DNA from: Virgibacillus salarius
GTDB lineage: Bacteria > Bacillota > Bacilli > Bacillales > Amphibacillaceae
DNA length: 64,000 bases
Reading direction: 5' to 3'
NCBI RefSeq assembly: GCF_039521925.1
Contig: NZ_BAAACY010000088.1
Coordinates: 47,929 to 111,928, forward strand
Shown here: piece by piece, positions 9,517 to 18,387 of the stretch
How the letters are laid out: every line of letters starts with the position of its first letter
Position numbering within the stretch: position 1 is the stretch's first letter
Notes under the pieces: model-generated
The model's input: the letters and a program-made list of their open reading frames with translations, nothing else
The model's database searches: none
Told to the model about the DNA's origin: nothing
Translations under genes and position numbers: made by a program

Positions 9517-10074
9517 ATGAATAAAACCTACAATCACACCACCTATGCATTGCTTGGAATATTAACGACAGATTGTCGTACGGGGTATGAGATAAAGCAA
9601 TTGATCGATCAGAGCTTAACTCACTTTTGGAAAATTAGCTATGGACAGATTTATCCAACCTTAAAAAAGCTAGTAGCCGATGAGTTAGCAACCGTTACGA
9701 CGACAGCTCAGGATGGGAAGCCAGATCGCAAAGAATACACCTTAACCGCAGAAGGTAAAAAAGCGTTACAGGAATGGCTGGAGAAGCCGCTTCAGCAGAT
9801 TCCTGTCGAGCGAAATGAAGTCATTTTGAAGCTTTTCTTCAGTCGCCACCAGCGTACAGAGCATACCTTAGCGCTACTACAGGACTACAAGCAGAAATTA
9901 CAGGAGCGTTATGAAACCTATCAATCCATCGAACATATGATCAAAGGCAGCCACCTAGAAAGCGCGGATGCAAACTATTGGCTGTACACGTTGGATTATG
10001 GCAAGCGGATGACGAAAGCCACCATGGAGTGGTGTGAGGTAACCAAGGGACAAATCAATCAGGAGGAGGATTAA
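9517..10074 (+). CDS. PadR family transcriptional regulator
   Basis: PadR-type repressor (185 aa). The N-terminal winged helix is plain: YALLGILTTDCRTGYEIK, then the recognition part ISYGQIYPTLKKL (about residues 40-52) and the wing ending in YTLTAEGKKALQEWL. The C-terminal helical half (about 100-180) is the dimerisation region of the vir-associated PadR type. The start follows AGGAATG. It is co-transcribed with the DUF4188 gene one base downstream and probably represses both from the palindrome at the promoter. The inducing ligand cannot be read from the sequence; many relatives respond to phenolics or drugs. Confidence 0.9.
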   Translation: MNKTYNHTTYALLGILTTDCRTGYEIKQLIDQSLTHFWKISYGQIYPTLKKLVADELATVTTTAQDGKPDRKEYTLTAEGKKALQEWLEKPLQQIPVERNEVILKLFFSRHQRTEHTLALLQDYKQKLQERYETYQSIEHMIKGSHLESADANYWLYTLDYGKRMTKATMEWCEVTKGQINQEED

Positions 10075-10075
10075 G

Positions 10076-10555
10076 ATGGGGAAAAAGATCTTTCACGGTC
10101 GCTATACGACAGAAAATGATGAGGATATGGTTGTCTTTCTAATTGGCATGCGGATTAATCGTCGGCTGGCTGTTCACAAATGGCTGCCTGTTTTTACTGC
10201 AATGCCTGGCATGATTAAGGAGCTGTATACACATCAAGAGGAGTTAGGGTTTCTAGCGATGGAGAATTACTTCGGCTTACGAACAACGGTGATGATCCAA
10301 TATTGGCAGTCGACAGAGCATTTGTTGAACTATGCAAGGGGGCAGAAGCATTTGGCTGCTTGGCAGGCATTTAATCAAAAGGCGAGCGCTACGAATGCTG
10401 TTGGTATCTATCATGAAACATATGTTGTTCCAAAAGGGAACTATGAATCGATATATGGAAATATGCCATTATATGGGCTTGGGAAAGCAAGAAAGCATAT
10501 CCCGATCACAAAAGAACGAATCACTGCTAGTAAGCGATTGAAGGCTCAAAAATAA
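10076..10555 (+). CDS. DUF4188 domain protein (putative monooxygenase-like)
   Basis: The 159-aa protein matches the DUF4188 pattern: an early FLIGMRINR, then WLPVFTAMPGMIKEL, an ENYFG segment and a tail running from YHETYVV to GNMP. The fold is thought to be a ferredoxin-like alpha/beta barrel related to small monooxygenases such as the phenylacetaldoxime dehydratase-associated proteins. No activity is established. It starts two bases after the padR stop with AGGAGG in front, so it is the likely target of the PadR repressor and may act in detoxification. Confidence 0.82.
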   Translation: MGKKIFHGRYTTENDEDMVVFLIGMRINRRLAVHKWLPVFTAMPGMIKELYTHQEELGFLAMENYFGLRTTVMIQYWQSTEHLLNYARGQKHLAAWQAFNQKASATNAVGIYHETYVVPKGNYESIYGNMPLYGLGKARKHIPITKERITASKRLKAQK

Positions 10556-10649
10556 CATCCGCAAATAACACTTGGGTGCAATCAACTAGCCATCCCATTA
10601 TAGGAGTAAATCATAACAATCCTTTCCAATCAATCATAGCTCCTCCATC

Positions 10650-10689
10650 GATTTTATAAGTAAGAGTCATCCATAGTACTTATAAAATC
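10650..10689. repeat. 13-bp inverted repeat
   Basis: GATTTTATAAGTA (10650-10662) and its exact complement (10677-10689) enclose 14 bases. There is no T run on either side, so it is not an ordinary terminator. It sits in the spacer between convergent genes. Confidence 0.5.
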
Positions 10690-10791
10690 TATCAAGCTGC
10701 TACATTCATCTAGTTGCCATATCAACCGAAAAGCTTACATTTTATCTAGCTACTCGATTGCTAAAGCTCCAATCCATCGTCCATAAAACAA

Positions 10792-10834
10792 AAAGTCATT
10801 CTTCATCAATCACTGTTTTGATGAGAATGACTTT
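10792..10834. terminator. bidirectional terminator between DUF4188 and the glucosidase
   Basis: AAAGTCATTCTTCATCAA (10792-10809) pairs with TTGATGAGAATGACTTT (10818-10834), with one bulged base. A-rich sequence on the left can serve as a T run for the minus-strand lic operon, which ends ten bases away. Confidence 0.65.
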
Positions 10835-10843
10835 AGCTTGCAC

Positions 10844-12265
10844 TTATAAGGATTGCCCATTGGAAGTAATCACAGCTTGATACCAATGGTAGCTTTGCTT
10901 TTTAATTCGCTCCAATGTTTTAAGATCCGTATCATCACGATCAATATATACTAAGCCATATCGTTTTCTGAATCCACTTGATGTACTGAGCAGATCGATA
11001 AATGACCAAACAACATATCCCCAAACTTGAACCCCATCCTGCATAGCTAAATGCAATTGGAATAAGTGATTTCTTAGAAAATCAATTCGCTCTTCATCAA
11101 GAATTTCCTTCTTCTCCGTTAATTCATCTATCGTACCAATTCCATTTTCTGTAATCAGCACAGGAACATCATACCGATCATAGATATCATTCAATAAATA
11201 TCGCAATCCGACTGGATCAATCTCCCAATCCCACTGCGTTTTATTCGTATAAGGATTAGCTGCTCCCTCGTACAAACCAGGGATATTTTCAAATTGTGTC
11301 TCGTCAGCTTCCCCATCATAATTAAGCTTTAATTCTTTCTCCGCTGTATCCTTTGGTACAAATTTCACAACACGAGATTGATAGTAATTGATCCCGATAA
11401 AATCTGGCTTGGCCGTCTTGATGCATGCCATATCTCCAGGTTCTATCGTTGGCTCTACTCCTTTATGGACCATATAATTCCACACCGATTGTTTGTACTT
11501 CCCCTTCATGTAAAGATCCATAAACAAATAGGTTCTTAAATCATCAGCATGTTTGGCAGCTAAGATATCCTCTGGCTTGGCCGATGCAGGATAGTTAGGA
11601 ATGATCCCTAATGCTGGACCAATTTTCGCATCGGCAATCGTTTGCCGACAACGGTGGATAGCCTTAGCATGCGCGACTGTCATAATATGATTCATTTCAA
11701 ATTTCTGCTTTTCTAATGGGAGCTGCTCATCAAACTCCATTAAATAAGGAAGTTGAAACATGTTACTCTGTTCATTAATCGTAATCCAATACTTTACATC
11801 ATTACCAAAATGATCGAATAGCACCTGACAGTATTCTTCAAAATCTTTGATTATCTTCCGTGACGACCATCCCCCATACTCATCTTGTAAGCATTGAGGA
11901 AGATCAAAATGATAGATTGTAACAATTGGCTCAATATGGTATTCTTTCAGTTTAGCTATGATGTTTCGATAAAAATTAATTCCTTCTTGATTGACCGCTC
12001 CTCTACCATTGGGAAGGATACGAGGCCATGAAATAGAGAAGCGATAGGCTTTTAAACCTAAGTCCTTCATCAATTCAACATCAGTTTCCCAAAGCTGATA
12101 ATGCCCAGAAGCAACACTAGGATCCGCATATTGGTTATTGATATTTTTTTCAACAACCGATAGTGTTTTACCATTCGTTAGATGTGCACCCTCACACTGA
12201 TAAGCAGATGTACCAGCTGCCCAAAGGAATGACTCCGGAAACGTAGAATTTGTTGTATAAAGCAT
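10844..12265 (-). CDS. 6-phospho-beta-glucosidase, glycoside hydrolase family 1
   Basis: Cytoplasmic enzyme that splits phosphorylated beta-glucosides (cellobiose-, salicin- or lichenan-type) brought in by the neighbouring PTS. GH1 hallmarks: acid/base Glu165 in TINEQSN, nucleophile Glu373 in VLITENGIG. The phosphate-binding set of phospho-glycosidases, Ser427, Lys434 and Tyr436 (S...KRY), is present, which separates it from plain beta-glucosidases. Length 473 aa is typical. It is the last gene of a IIB-IIC-IIA-hydrolase order identical to the B. subtilis licBCAH layout, but LicH there is a family 4 enzyme, whereas this one is family 1. Confidence 0.93.
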   Translation of the reverse strand: MLYTTNSTFPESFLWAAGTSAYQCEGAHLTNGKTLSVVEKNINNQYADPSVASGHYQLWETDVELMKDLGLKAYRFSISWPRILPNGRGAVNQEGINFYRNIIAKLKEYHIEPIVTIYHFDLPQCLQDEYGGWSSRKIIKDFEEYCQVLFDHFGNDVKYWITINEQSNMFQLPYLMEFDEQLPLEKQKFEMNHIMTVAHAKAIHRCRQTIADAKIGPALGIIPNYPASAKPEDILAAKHADDLRTYLFMDLYMKGKYKQSVWNYMVHKGVEPTIEPGDMACIKTAKPDFIGINYYQSRVVKFVPKDTAEKELKLNYDGEADETQFENIPGLYEGAANPYTNKTQWDWEIDPVGLRYLLNDIYDRYDVPVLITENGIGTIDELTEKKEILDEERIDFLRNHLFQLHLAMQDGVQVWGYVVWSFIDLLSTSSGFRKRYGLVYIDRDDTDLKTLERIKKQSYHWYQAVITSNGQSL

Positions 12266-12371
12266 CTTTCACCACACCCATCTCATGATTTTTTAACTTT
12301 CTATCTATATTTTGCTACTGTTCATCTGAACGCTATATCATGGACAACGGGCCAGTAAACTAGCTTGACCA

Positions 12372-12719
12372 TTATTTTTTCTCTAGACGGCTAATTCTCT
12401 CATCGAGACCGCGACAGATCGTTACTAGATTTTTTGCCGTATTCCACTCACTCATCACCGTCATGAGATGATCCTGAGCATGCGTAAATAATAGCGAGAA
12501 CGTAATTTCCTCTCCTCTGGCTTCACCTTGAATCGTATCTGTTTGTACAGAATGAGCCGTTGTTATATGCTCTTTAGCCTGCGCCAACTTTTCTTCAGCA
12601 GTTGTGAAAGCAAAGACTTCCATCTCCTTTAATGCTGCTTGAATCTCTTCTCGTGCATTACCGGCTGCCAAAATAATTTTCATTGCAACCTCATGAATAT
12701 TTTCCGTATTCTTTTCCAT
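12372..12719 (-). CDS. licA: PTS lactose/cellobiose IIA component
   Basis: Phosphocarrier that takes phosphate from HPr and passes it to IIB. The 115-aa all-helical protein carries the family motif FTHAQDHLMT with the phospho-accepting His80. I chose the ATG at 12719, which has AAAGGAGG seven bases upstream; longer in-frame starts run back into IIC without a site. Substrate class (beta-1,4/1,3-glucosides) is inferred from the cluster, not from IIA itself. Confidence 0.92.
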   Translation of the reverse strand: MEKNTENIHEVAMKIILAAGNAREEIQAALKEMEVFAFTTAEEKLAQAKEHITTAHSVQTDTIQGEARGEEITFSLLFTHAQDHLMTVMSEWNTAKNLVTICRGLDERISRLEKK

Positions 12720-12735
12720 AAAACAGCCTCCTTTA

Positions 12736-13967
12736 CTACTCCGTAGCCTCTTCTTTAACCTTTTGATTATCATAAACTTTAAAGAATGGATACCAAATGA
12801 TAAATGATACTACTAGAATAAGAACTAATAAAATCAATCCTCGAAAATCAGTATTAACTAAGAAAGTAGAAATTCCACTGGTAAATACCATAACTGCAAT
12901 ACCTCTGATGGTATCGTAACCATCCCAAGGTTTAAAACAACATACGTAATAACTGGTATGATGATTCCGTTTAGCCACATCGGCACCATGAGAATCGGAT
13001 TAAAAGCAATAGGTGATCCGAAGATAACCGGTTCGTTAATATTAAAAATAGAAGGTACTATCGTTACTCGTCCTATGGCTTTTAAGTGCTTCGATTTAGC
13101 GAGCAACACCATGAGCACAACTAAAGGAAGTGTCGTACCCATTCCGCCAATCCATACCCATGCCATCATTGTTTCAAACACATGAATGTTTTCCGGCTGT
13201 ATGCTTTGGCTTACATTAGCGGCATTTTGTTCTACACCCGAAACCCAGATCGGAAAAATGATCGGGTAAAGCGCCCAAGGGCTAATTCCAAACGTATATA
13301 AAAACACACATAAAAACGTGATTAATACAAACCCGACAAAGCTTTGACCAATTTGATTTAAAGGCTCAAACAGGCTAATAATTACCAGATAAAGGTCAAA
13401 GTCCCAAACAAATGTGAATAGCCATCCGCCAAGCAACAATAATGTTATAGGCAAAATGGTATCAAACCATACGATAATGAAATCAGGTAGTGAACTAGAG
13501 CTTTTAAAAAAAGAAAATTTACTAAACTGATAAAAGACAAATCCGACTAATAGCCCGACAAATAACGAAACAAACATACCATTCGCTCCAAACCTTTCAA
13601 AAGCAAAGGATATGGCTCCTTCATCCGTAAATTCGGGTGCGAGTAACATTAAAAACATCGCTGCCCCAGTTAATCCAGCAACTAGTCGCCTATCTGTTTT
13701 CTTTAACTTATCCATAATGAAATAGGGAGTTAAAAATGCAATAAATAAGCTCATTAATCCAAACGAAAAATCACTTATTGGCTGTAGGTTAGGCATACCA
13801 GAAATAAAATCATTTAAAATCGATATCAGTGTTATTAAAGAGCCTACGAGAATAAGTGGCAAAACACCCATAATTGCTTCTTGAATAGCTGAAACCCAAG
13901 CATTTCTTGTGATTTTGTTCATCCGAGGTGCAAATGATTCATTCATCCATTGAATAAATTTTTTCAT
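12736..13967 (-). pseudogene. licC: PTS lactose/cellobiose IIC permease, frameshifted
   Basis: Membrane permease of the beta-glucoside PTS with about eight to ten hydrophobic segments. Reading is intact from the ATG at 13967 (GAGGGTGA upstream) through the substrate-site region NINEPVIFGSP and on to WYLPV at about 12876, where it breaks into a short false tail. The true C-terminus (GISTFLV to VKEEATE, then a stop at 12736) follows in another frame. One missing base at about 12876 (GTG/GGA sharing a G) explains it; the repaired protein would be about 410 aa, normal for the family. Either the permease is inactivated or this is a base error; the neighbours are intact, which favours a recent event or an error. 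Confidence 0.85.
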
Positions 13968-13991
13968 GCTATATTTCACCCTCTATGATTA

Positions 13992-14306
13992 TTATTTTTC
14001 TTCGAGTTGATGAATAATAATATCTAAGCCCTTTTCTCCATCTAGCAGGCCATATGTGGATGGATCAATTAGTGTGCAAGGAATGCCGCTTCCATTTAGC
14101 TGCTGTTCGATATCCTGTTGGATATAGCTAAGGTGTGGGGCAATGAGTACAACGTCAATTTGATTCATATATTCTCTTAATTCAGATTCTCCGCGAGCAA
14201 TTACTTCGATTTCCATTCCTCTTTTTTTCGCCGCTTTCCGTATATTCTGAGCCAAAAATCCACTAGATGCTCCTCCACTACAAATTAAAAGTGCTGTTTT
14301 TTCCAT
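13992..14306 (-). CDS. licB: PTS lactose/cellobiose IIB component
   Basis: Takes phosphate from IIA onto Cys9 in the N-terminal ALLICSGGASSGFLA loop and hands it to the incoming sugar at IIC. The 104-aa size and Rossmann-like beta-alpha pattern fit the IIB-Lac/Cel family. It is the first gene of the operon, with GGAGGAG before the ATG, 24 bases before licC. Confidence 0.93.
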   Translation of the reverse strand: MEKTALLICSGGASSGFLAQNIRKAAKKRGMEIEVIARGESELREYMNQIDVVLIAPHLSYIQQDIEQQLNGSGIPCTLIDPSTYGLLDGEKGLDIIIHQLEEK

Positions 14307-14340
14307 TGAAGCTCCTCCTCATTACTTGTTGTACTGTAAT

Positions 14341-14369
14341 TATGTAACAAATCCTTATAGGTTTACCAA
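14341..14369 (-). promoter_or_regulatory. probable promoter of the lic operon
   Basis: On the minus strand TTGGTA (14369-14364), a 17-base spacer and TACATA (14346-14341), about 35 bases before licB. I found no good catabolite-responsive element in this spacer. Confidence 0.45.
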
Positions 14370-14377
14370 TCAACTTA

Positions 14378-14395
14378 TTGCCTACTGTTCGGCAA
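14378..14395. promoter_or_regulatory. TTGCC-N8-GGCAA inverted repeat between licB and licR
   Basis: Five-base arms (14378-14382 and 14391-14395) lie just upstream of the licB promoter, where an activator of the PRD class would bind. Assignment as a LicR site is inference. Confidence 0.35.
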
Positions 14396-14542
14396 AAAGC
14401 TGATTATAAAATGACTAAAAAATAGGGTAAGCTATAATATAATAAGGTTTGAGAAGAAATGGTTGAGAAGGCTTTGCACGTTATTGTTTCGAATCGGCTA
14501 CTCTTTTTTGAACAAATACTAGAAGGAAGTGGGGGTGCCTTC

Positions 14543-16477
14543 ATGCGTAAGGATAAGAAGGAATTACTTATTGAATACTTGCAGGAGAAAAATGATTGGG
14601 TCCAAACAAAAGAGCTAACAGAACTCTTGAATATTTCACCGCGTACGTTGAGAAATTATATCTCGCTTTTCAATCATCCTTCATCCGATGTACACATTGA
14701 ATCCTCTCATCTTGGTTATCGCTTCGTTGGTTTTCGGAAGAATGATATGCCTCATGAGAAAAAATCTGAAGCAAGCCGATCCGTTATTCAAACGCCGTCA
14801 CAACGTATGTATTATATGTTACAACAGCTTGTCTTACTGCCAGAGGGGATCGACCTCTTTGAAATAAGTGATTACCTCCATATCAGTATGCCTACGGTGG
14901 AAAGAGATATGCAAAGCTGTCGATCATTTTTAAAAAACTTTGATTTACAGCTATGTCGAAAAAAAGATCAGCTCTCCTTGAGTGGTTTGGAAAGAAATAA
15001 GCGTAAACTGATGAGTGTCATTTATTTTAAAGAATATAATACAACCTTTTATAATATTATTGATTTGGAAGAGGTGTATGATTATGACCTTCATGCGTTT
15101 CGCGATCGCCTGTTACAAATCTTAAATAATCATGGCTTAGACATTAATGAATATACCATTGGTAACATTATCTACCATATCGTCATCTCGATTGAACGTA
15201 TCAAGGACGAACAATATATCCAAAAATTTTCATATGAATTTGAACAGCCGTTAATTCCAGCCGAGGTGCTAACTGAGGTTAAACATTTGATAGAAGACTA
15301 TTTTCATGTGTTTATTAGTAATGCTGAAATGAACTACCTGCAATCATTATTAGCAAGTAAAACTACCATTAATCTAAAAGATGAGCGCTCAACTAATCTA
15401 TTCAACAGCTTTATCAATGATAAGTACATCCATTTAGTACAAAAGATTATCGAAAAGGTTAACGATAGCTATCTAGTTGATCTTGCCGATGAAGAATTTC
15501 AAGCAAAGTTTGCCCTGCATATTAAAAATATGTCGGTAAGGGCGGCGAGTGGATTTTCATCCAAGAACCCGTTAACCCAGACTATTAAAACCTCCTCTCC
15601 GCTTATTTATGATCTAGCGGTATTTATTTCAAACATCATCACGGAAGAGGAGCATGTAAAGCTACCTGAGGATGAAATCACGTATATAGCCTTACATGTT
15701 GGGAGTTGCCTAGAATTAAAACAACATACAATGACAAAGATTCAGGCTATCCTAATTACTCCCGGCTATTATGATATACACAAAGATATACAGAAAAAAA
15801 TACGAAAGCATGTTGGCAATCAGATAACATTCAAACAGGTAATTACGCAAATGGATTATCAGTTATCAATGAATGCAGATATGATCATCACTACAATGCC
15901 GACAACCGCTTCTGGGAATACTCCTACGCTAACGATAAGTCCTTTTGTATCAGACTATGACTTGATAAAGATTCGCGATGAAATAGAGCGCTTAAAAGCA
16001 GCCAAGGCTAGAGCAAGAATGAAGCAACAACTACTTTCACTATTTGATGAGCGTCTATTTGTCCGAGGTAAATCATTTGCCAATGAAACAGAAACAATAA
16101 ACTATTTAGGAAAGAAGATGATAGATCATGGACTTGTTCCTAAAAACTATCTTGGAGATGTACTCAAACGGGAGAAGATGTCTTCCACAGCGTTTAATCA
16201 AATTGTCGCTGTTCCGCACTCCATGAAAATGGACGCCTTACAAACAACTATTGCTATTCTTATACCCAAGCAACCGATCCATTGGGGAGAAAGTGACAAC
16301 GTCCGCATTGTTTCACTGATTGCAATGAGCCAAAAGGAAAGAAAGATCTATCGGGAAATTTATGATGAATATATAAAAGTGTTAACAAATCCGGCAAACG
16401 TTTCCCAACTTGCAACATCAACTAACTTTCAGGAATTTATTGACCAATTGTCAATATTAATGGGAAATGACGCTTAA
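14543..16477 (+). CDS. licR: LicR-type PRD transcriptional activator of the beta-glucoside PTS
   Basis: PTS-controlled transcription activator, divergent from the operon it most likely controls. Domain order in the 644-aa protein: an N-terminal HTH (LNISPRTLRNYIS, about residues 27-39), a second HTH (LHISMPTVERDMQ, about 110-122), two PTS regulation domains with conserved His (near 170-390), a IIB-like domain (about 405-490) and a C-terminal mannitol/fructose-type IIA domain with VPHSMKMD (His near 560). Phosphorylation by HPr and by the PTS should set its activity. The ATG at 14543 has GGGGGTG upstream; the ATG at 14459 adds 28 residues without a site. No RNA-binding CAT domain is seen, so it is an activator, not an antiterminator. 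Confidence 0.88.
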   Translation: MRKDKKELLIEYLQEKNDWVQTKELTELLNISPRTLRNYISLFNHPSSDVHIESSHLGYRFVGFRKNDMPHEKKSEASRSVIQTPSQRMYYMLQQLVLLPEGIDLFEISDYLHISMPTVERDMQSCRSFLKNFDLQLCRKKDQLSLSGLERNKRKLMSVIYFKEYNTTFYNIIDLEEVYDYDLHAFRDRLLQILNNHGLDINEYTIGNIIYHIVISIERIKDEQYIQKFSYEFEQPLIPAEVLTEVKHLIEDYFHVFISNAEMNYLQSLLASKTTINLKDERSTNLFNSFINDKYIHLVQKIIEKVNDSYLVDLADEEFQAKFALHIKNMSVRAASGFSSKNPLTQTIKTSSPLIYDLAVFISNIITEEEHVKLPEDEITYIALHVGSCLELKQHTMTKIQAILITPGYYDIHKDIQKKIRKHVGNQITFKQVITQMDYQLSMNADMIITTMPTTASGNTPTLTISPFVSDYDLIKIRDEIERLKAAKARARMKQQLLSLFDERLFVRGKSFANETETINYLGKKMIDHGLVPKNYLGDVLKREKMSSTAFNQIVAVPHSMKMDALQTTIAILIPKQPIHWGESDNVRIVSLIAMSQKERKIYREIYDEYIKVLTNPANVSQLATSTNFQEFIDQLSILMGNDA

Positions 16478-16630
16478 TCTTAGGAATAGAACAAAACAAA
16501 CTAACAAATGAGATGAGTGATTAAATATCCGAAACACGGTGCGTATATGAAAAAACAGGATATCTCCTTCTCTATTGAGTAATCCTTAAATTTTAAATAT
16601 ATTGGGCCATATGATAGATATTTTCATCAT

Positions 16631-16676
16631 AAAAAAGCTACCATGAAAGAATGTATGCAGACTTTCGAGGTAGCCT
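16631..16676 (-). terminator. terminator of the LOG-family gene
   Basis: On the minus strand AAGGCTACC pairs with GGTAGCTT across an imperfect longer stem, followed by six Ts (16636-16631). Confidence 0.6.
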
Positions 16677-16756
16677 TATATTTCCTCTATTATTAACCTG
16701 TTAATATATCTTCCTTAGGATGAGCTATCTCTTCGGACAGCTCCCTTCCTCTCTTT

Positions 16757-17326
16757 CTACCATTTCACTACATAGCTAGCTTCATAACGATTCATTTTAT
16801 CAATTAATGCTGCTGGCTCTTCGGCAACAATAATCATATCGCGATATTCCTTTTTCATAAATCCTTCATCAATTGTATGGTCTAGCATTTGAATTAGTGG
16901 ATCGTAAAAGCCGTTGACATTCAATAAAGCGATTGGCTTATCATGATATCCTAATTGTGCCCATGTAAACACCTCGAACCATTCCTCTAACGTTCCCGCT
17001 CCACCTGGTAATGCTACAAAACCATCGGCTAAATCTGCCATTTTTGCCTTACGCTCATGCATCGTTTCTACTACATGAAGCTCTGTTAAATGCTCATGGG
17101 CAATTTCTACATCCATTAGCTTTTGGGGGATTACGCCAATCGCTTGGCCACCTTGATCTAACACAGCATTTGCCACAGCTCCCATACAACCGACCTGGGC
17201 ACCGCCATATACCAAGGTTTTATTGTTTGCTGCCATCGCTTCACCTAGTTGCTTTGCGTTTTCTATATAAACACTGTCCTGACCAGCGCTTGAGCCACAG
17301 AATACAGCAATTCGCTTCAAATCCAT
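16757..17326 (-). CDS. LOG family protein (nucleoside-5'-monophosphate phosphoribohydrolase)
   Basis: Lysine-decarboxylase-like fold enzyme of the TIGR00730 (LOG) family, which splits nucleotide monophosphates such as cytokinin riboside phosphates or AMP into base and ribose 5-phosphate. The signature PGGAGTLEE is at residues 107-115 and ERK at 91-93. Length is 189 aa. I start at ATG 17326 because AGGGTG lies six bases upstream; an ATG at 17341 has no site. It stands alone. The name lysine decarboxylase, often attached to this family, is not supported by biochemistry. Confidence 0.9.
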   Translation of the reverse strand: MDLKRIAVFCGSSAGQDSVYIENAKQLGEAMAANNKTLVYGGAQVGCMGAVANAVLDQGGQAIGVIPQKLMDVEIAHEHLTELHVVETMHERKAKMADLADGFVALPGGAGTLEEWFEVFTWAQLGYHDKPIALLNVNGFYDPLIQMLDHTIDEGFMKKEYRDMIIVAEEPAALIDKMNRYEASYVVKW

Positions 17327-17517
17327 CCTCATCACCCTCATTTCTTGATTGTCATACTTCCATTATATCATTCTCACATCAAGTTGCTGCATTTTAATTT
17401 ATTATGTTTCCTTATCTAATTATTATTGAGAATGGCACCTTCAATAAACGCTACAGCTCTACTAGTCATTTTAGTAAATTCGCAGTTTTCATTACAATCG
17501 ATTTTATATAAAAATTT

Positions 17518-17736
17518 TTGTTTACTAGACTCTTGTCATGTGGTTTTCGCCCATTTTTCAAAAAAAGAATTTGCAAGATAGAGAGGGATTTACGTGACCT
17601 TCCTAGAAATAAAGAATTTGATACGCAAATAAGTTTTGCTGGAGGAGCAGTTTGTAAATATTTATTTCAAACAACAGTCGATACGTATGGAGGTAAAGAC
17701 AGGCTTGTAAAATACTTTCCTAAGTGGGTGTTGTAA
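17518..17736 (+). CDS. small hypothetical ORF, possibly a gene remnant
   Basis: 72 codons with no recognised family. The second half (from about residue 22, ERDLRDLPRN through FAGGAVCKYLFQ) reads like real protein, but the first residues and the start have no ribosome binding site. A GTG with GAGAGGG upstream exists in another frame at 17594 but stops after 12 codons. I therefore suspect the surviving 3' part of a broken gene. It is followed without a gap by a small membrane ORF. Confidence 0.35.
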   Translation: MFTRLLSCGFRPFFKKRICKIERDLRDLPRNKEFDTQISFAGGAVCKYLFQTTVDTYGGKDRLVKYFPKWVL

Positions 17737-17916
17737 TTGAATCATTTAAATAGTGATTTTAATAGAATAGGATTATTAGACTTAATATTTATAGTTCCTA
17801 TGTTTATGTTATTTTCTTATTTACCTAGCTATAATGTTTGGAGTGTATTATTAAACATAGTTATTTTTTATATTTTTTGCTTTTGGTTTAGCTATGGCTT
17901 TTCACATTATTGTTGA
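17737..17916 (+). CDS. 59-aa predicted membrane protein
   Basis: TTG start at 17737 directly after the preceding stop, with GTGGGTG six bases upstream inside that ORF, so translation may be coupled. The product has two hydrophobic helices (about residues 14-30 and 34-52) rich in Phe, Ile and Leu. No family recognised. The surrounding DNA (17917-18330) holds no further gene that I can support. Confidence 0.35.
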   Translation: MNHLNSDFNRIGLLDLIFIVPMFMLFSYLPSYNVWSVLLNIVIFYIFCFWFSYGFSHYC

Positions 17917-18330
17917 CTCCATTAAAAAAAAGAAGAGCCATTGACTTTCAACCTGATTAAAATGAATCTGACAAAAGTATTCTATTCACATAATAATCCG
18001 AACCATTGTGATATGCTCCCTTTATCGTAGACAGAGAAAATAAAAATTCTCTTACTACTATGAAGGGAGTATTTATTGTGTTTAAAAGAACACCAAGCAG
18101 ACTGATATTATGTCAATAAAATAGATGCAGCGAATGGGGAGAATTTTTCTTTTCCCTACCGTGCCTCGCTTACTGCCCTCTCTGTTAGGAGAAGGATAAT
18201 ACCTTCTACACAGTGTATGGTTTAAGCGCTTATCATACTTCTTTTCATCGTTAATCGGTGACATGTATTGATTAGTTAAGCCTTTACATTTTATATTTTG
18301 ACTTTTGCTACAAAATGAGATACATTACTA

Positions 18331-18374
18331 ATAGACGAACAATCATAATATATTATATAAAATCATTCGGATTT
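18331..18374. promoter_or_regulatory. inverted pair of PurR boxes in front of guaC
   Basis: Box 1 (18331-18343) contains ACGAACAAT; box 2 on the minus strand (18374-18362) contains AAATCCGAATGAT. Both fit the AWWWCCGAACWWT PurBox with two to three mismatches, facing each other with 18 bases between. In B. subtilis guaC is in the PurR regulon. The AT-rich promoter of guaC lies between the boxes. Confidence 0.6.
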
Positions 18375-18387
18375 TGGGGTGTAAATC

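Noticed and set aside
18082..18264. 60-codon minus-strand ORF
   Set aside because: No start site or family resemblance; it lies in spacer DNA before guaC.
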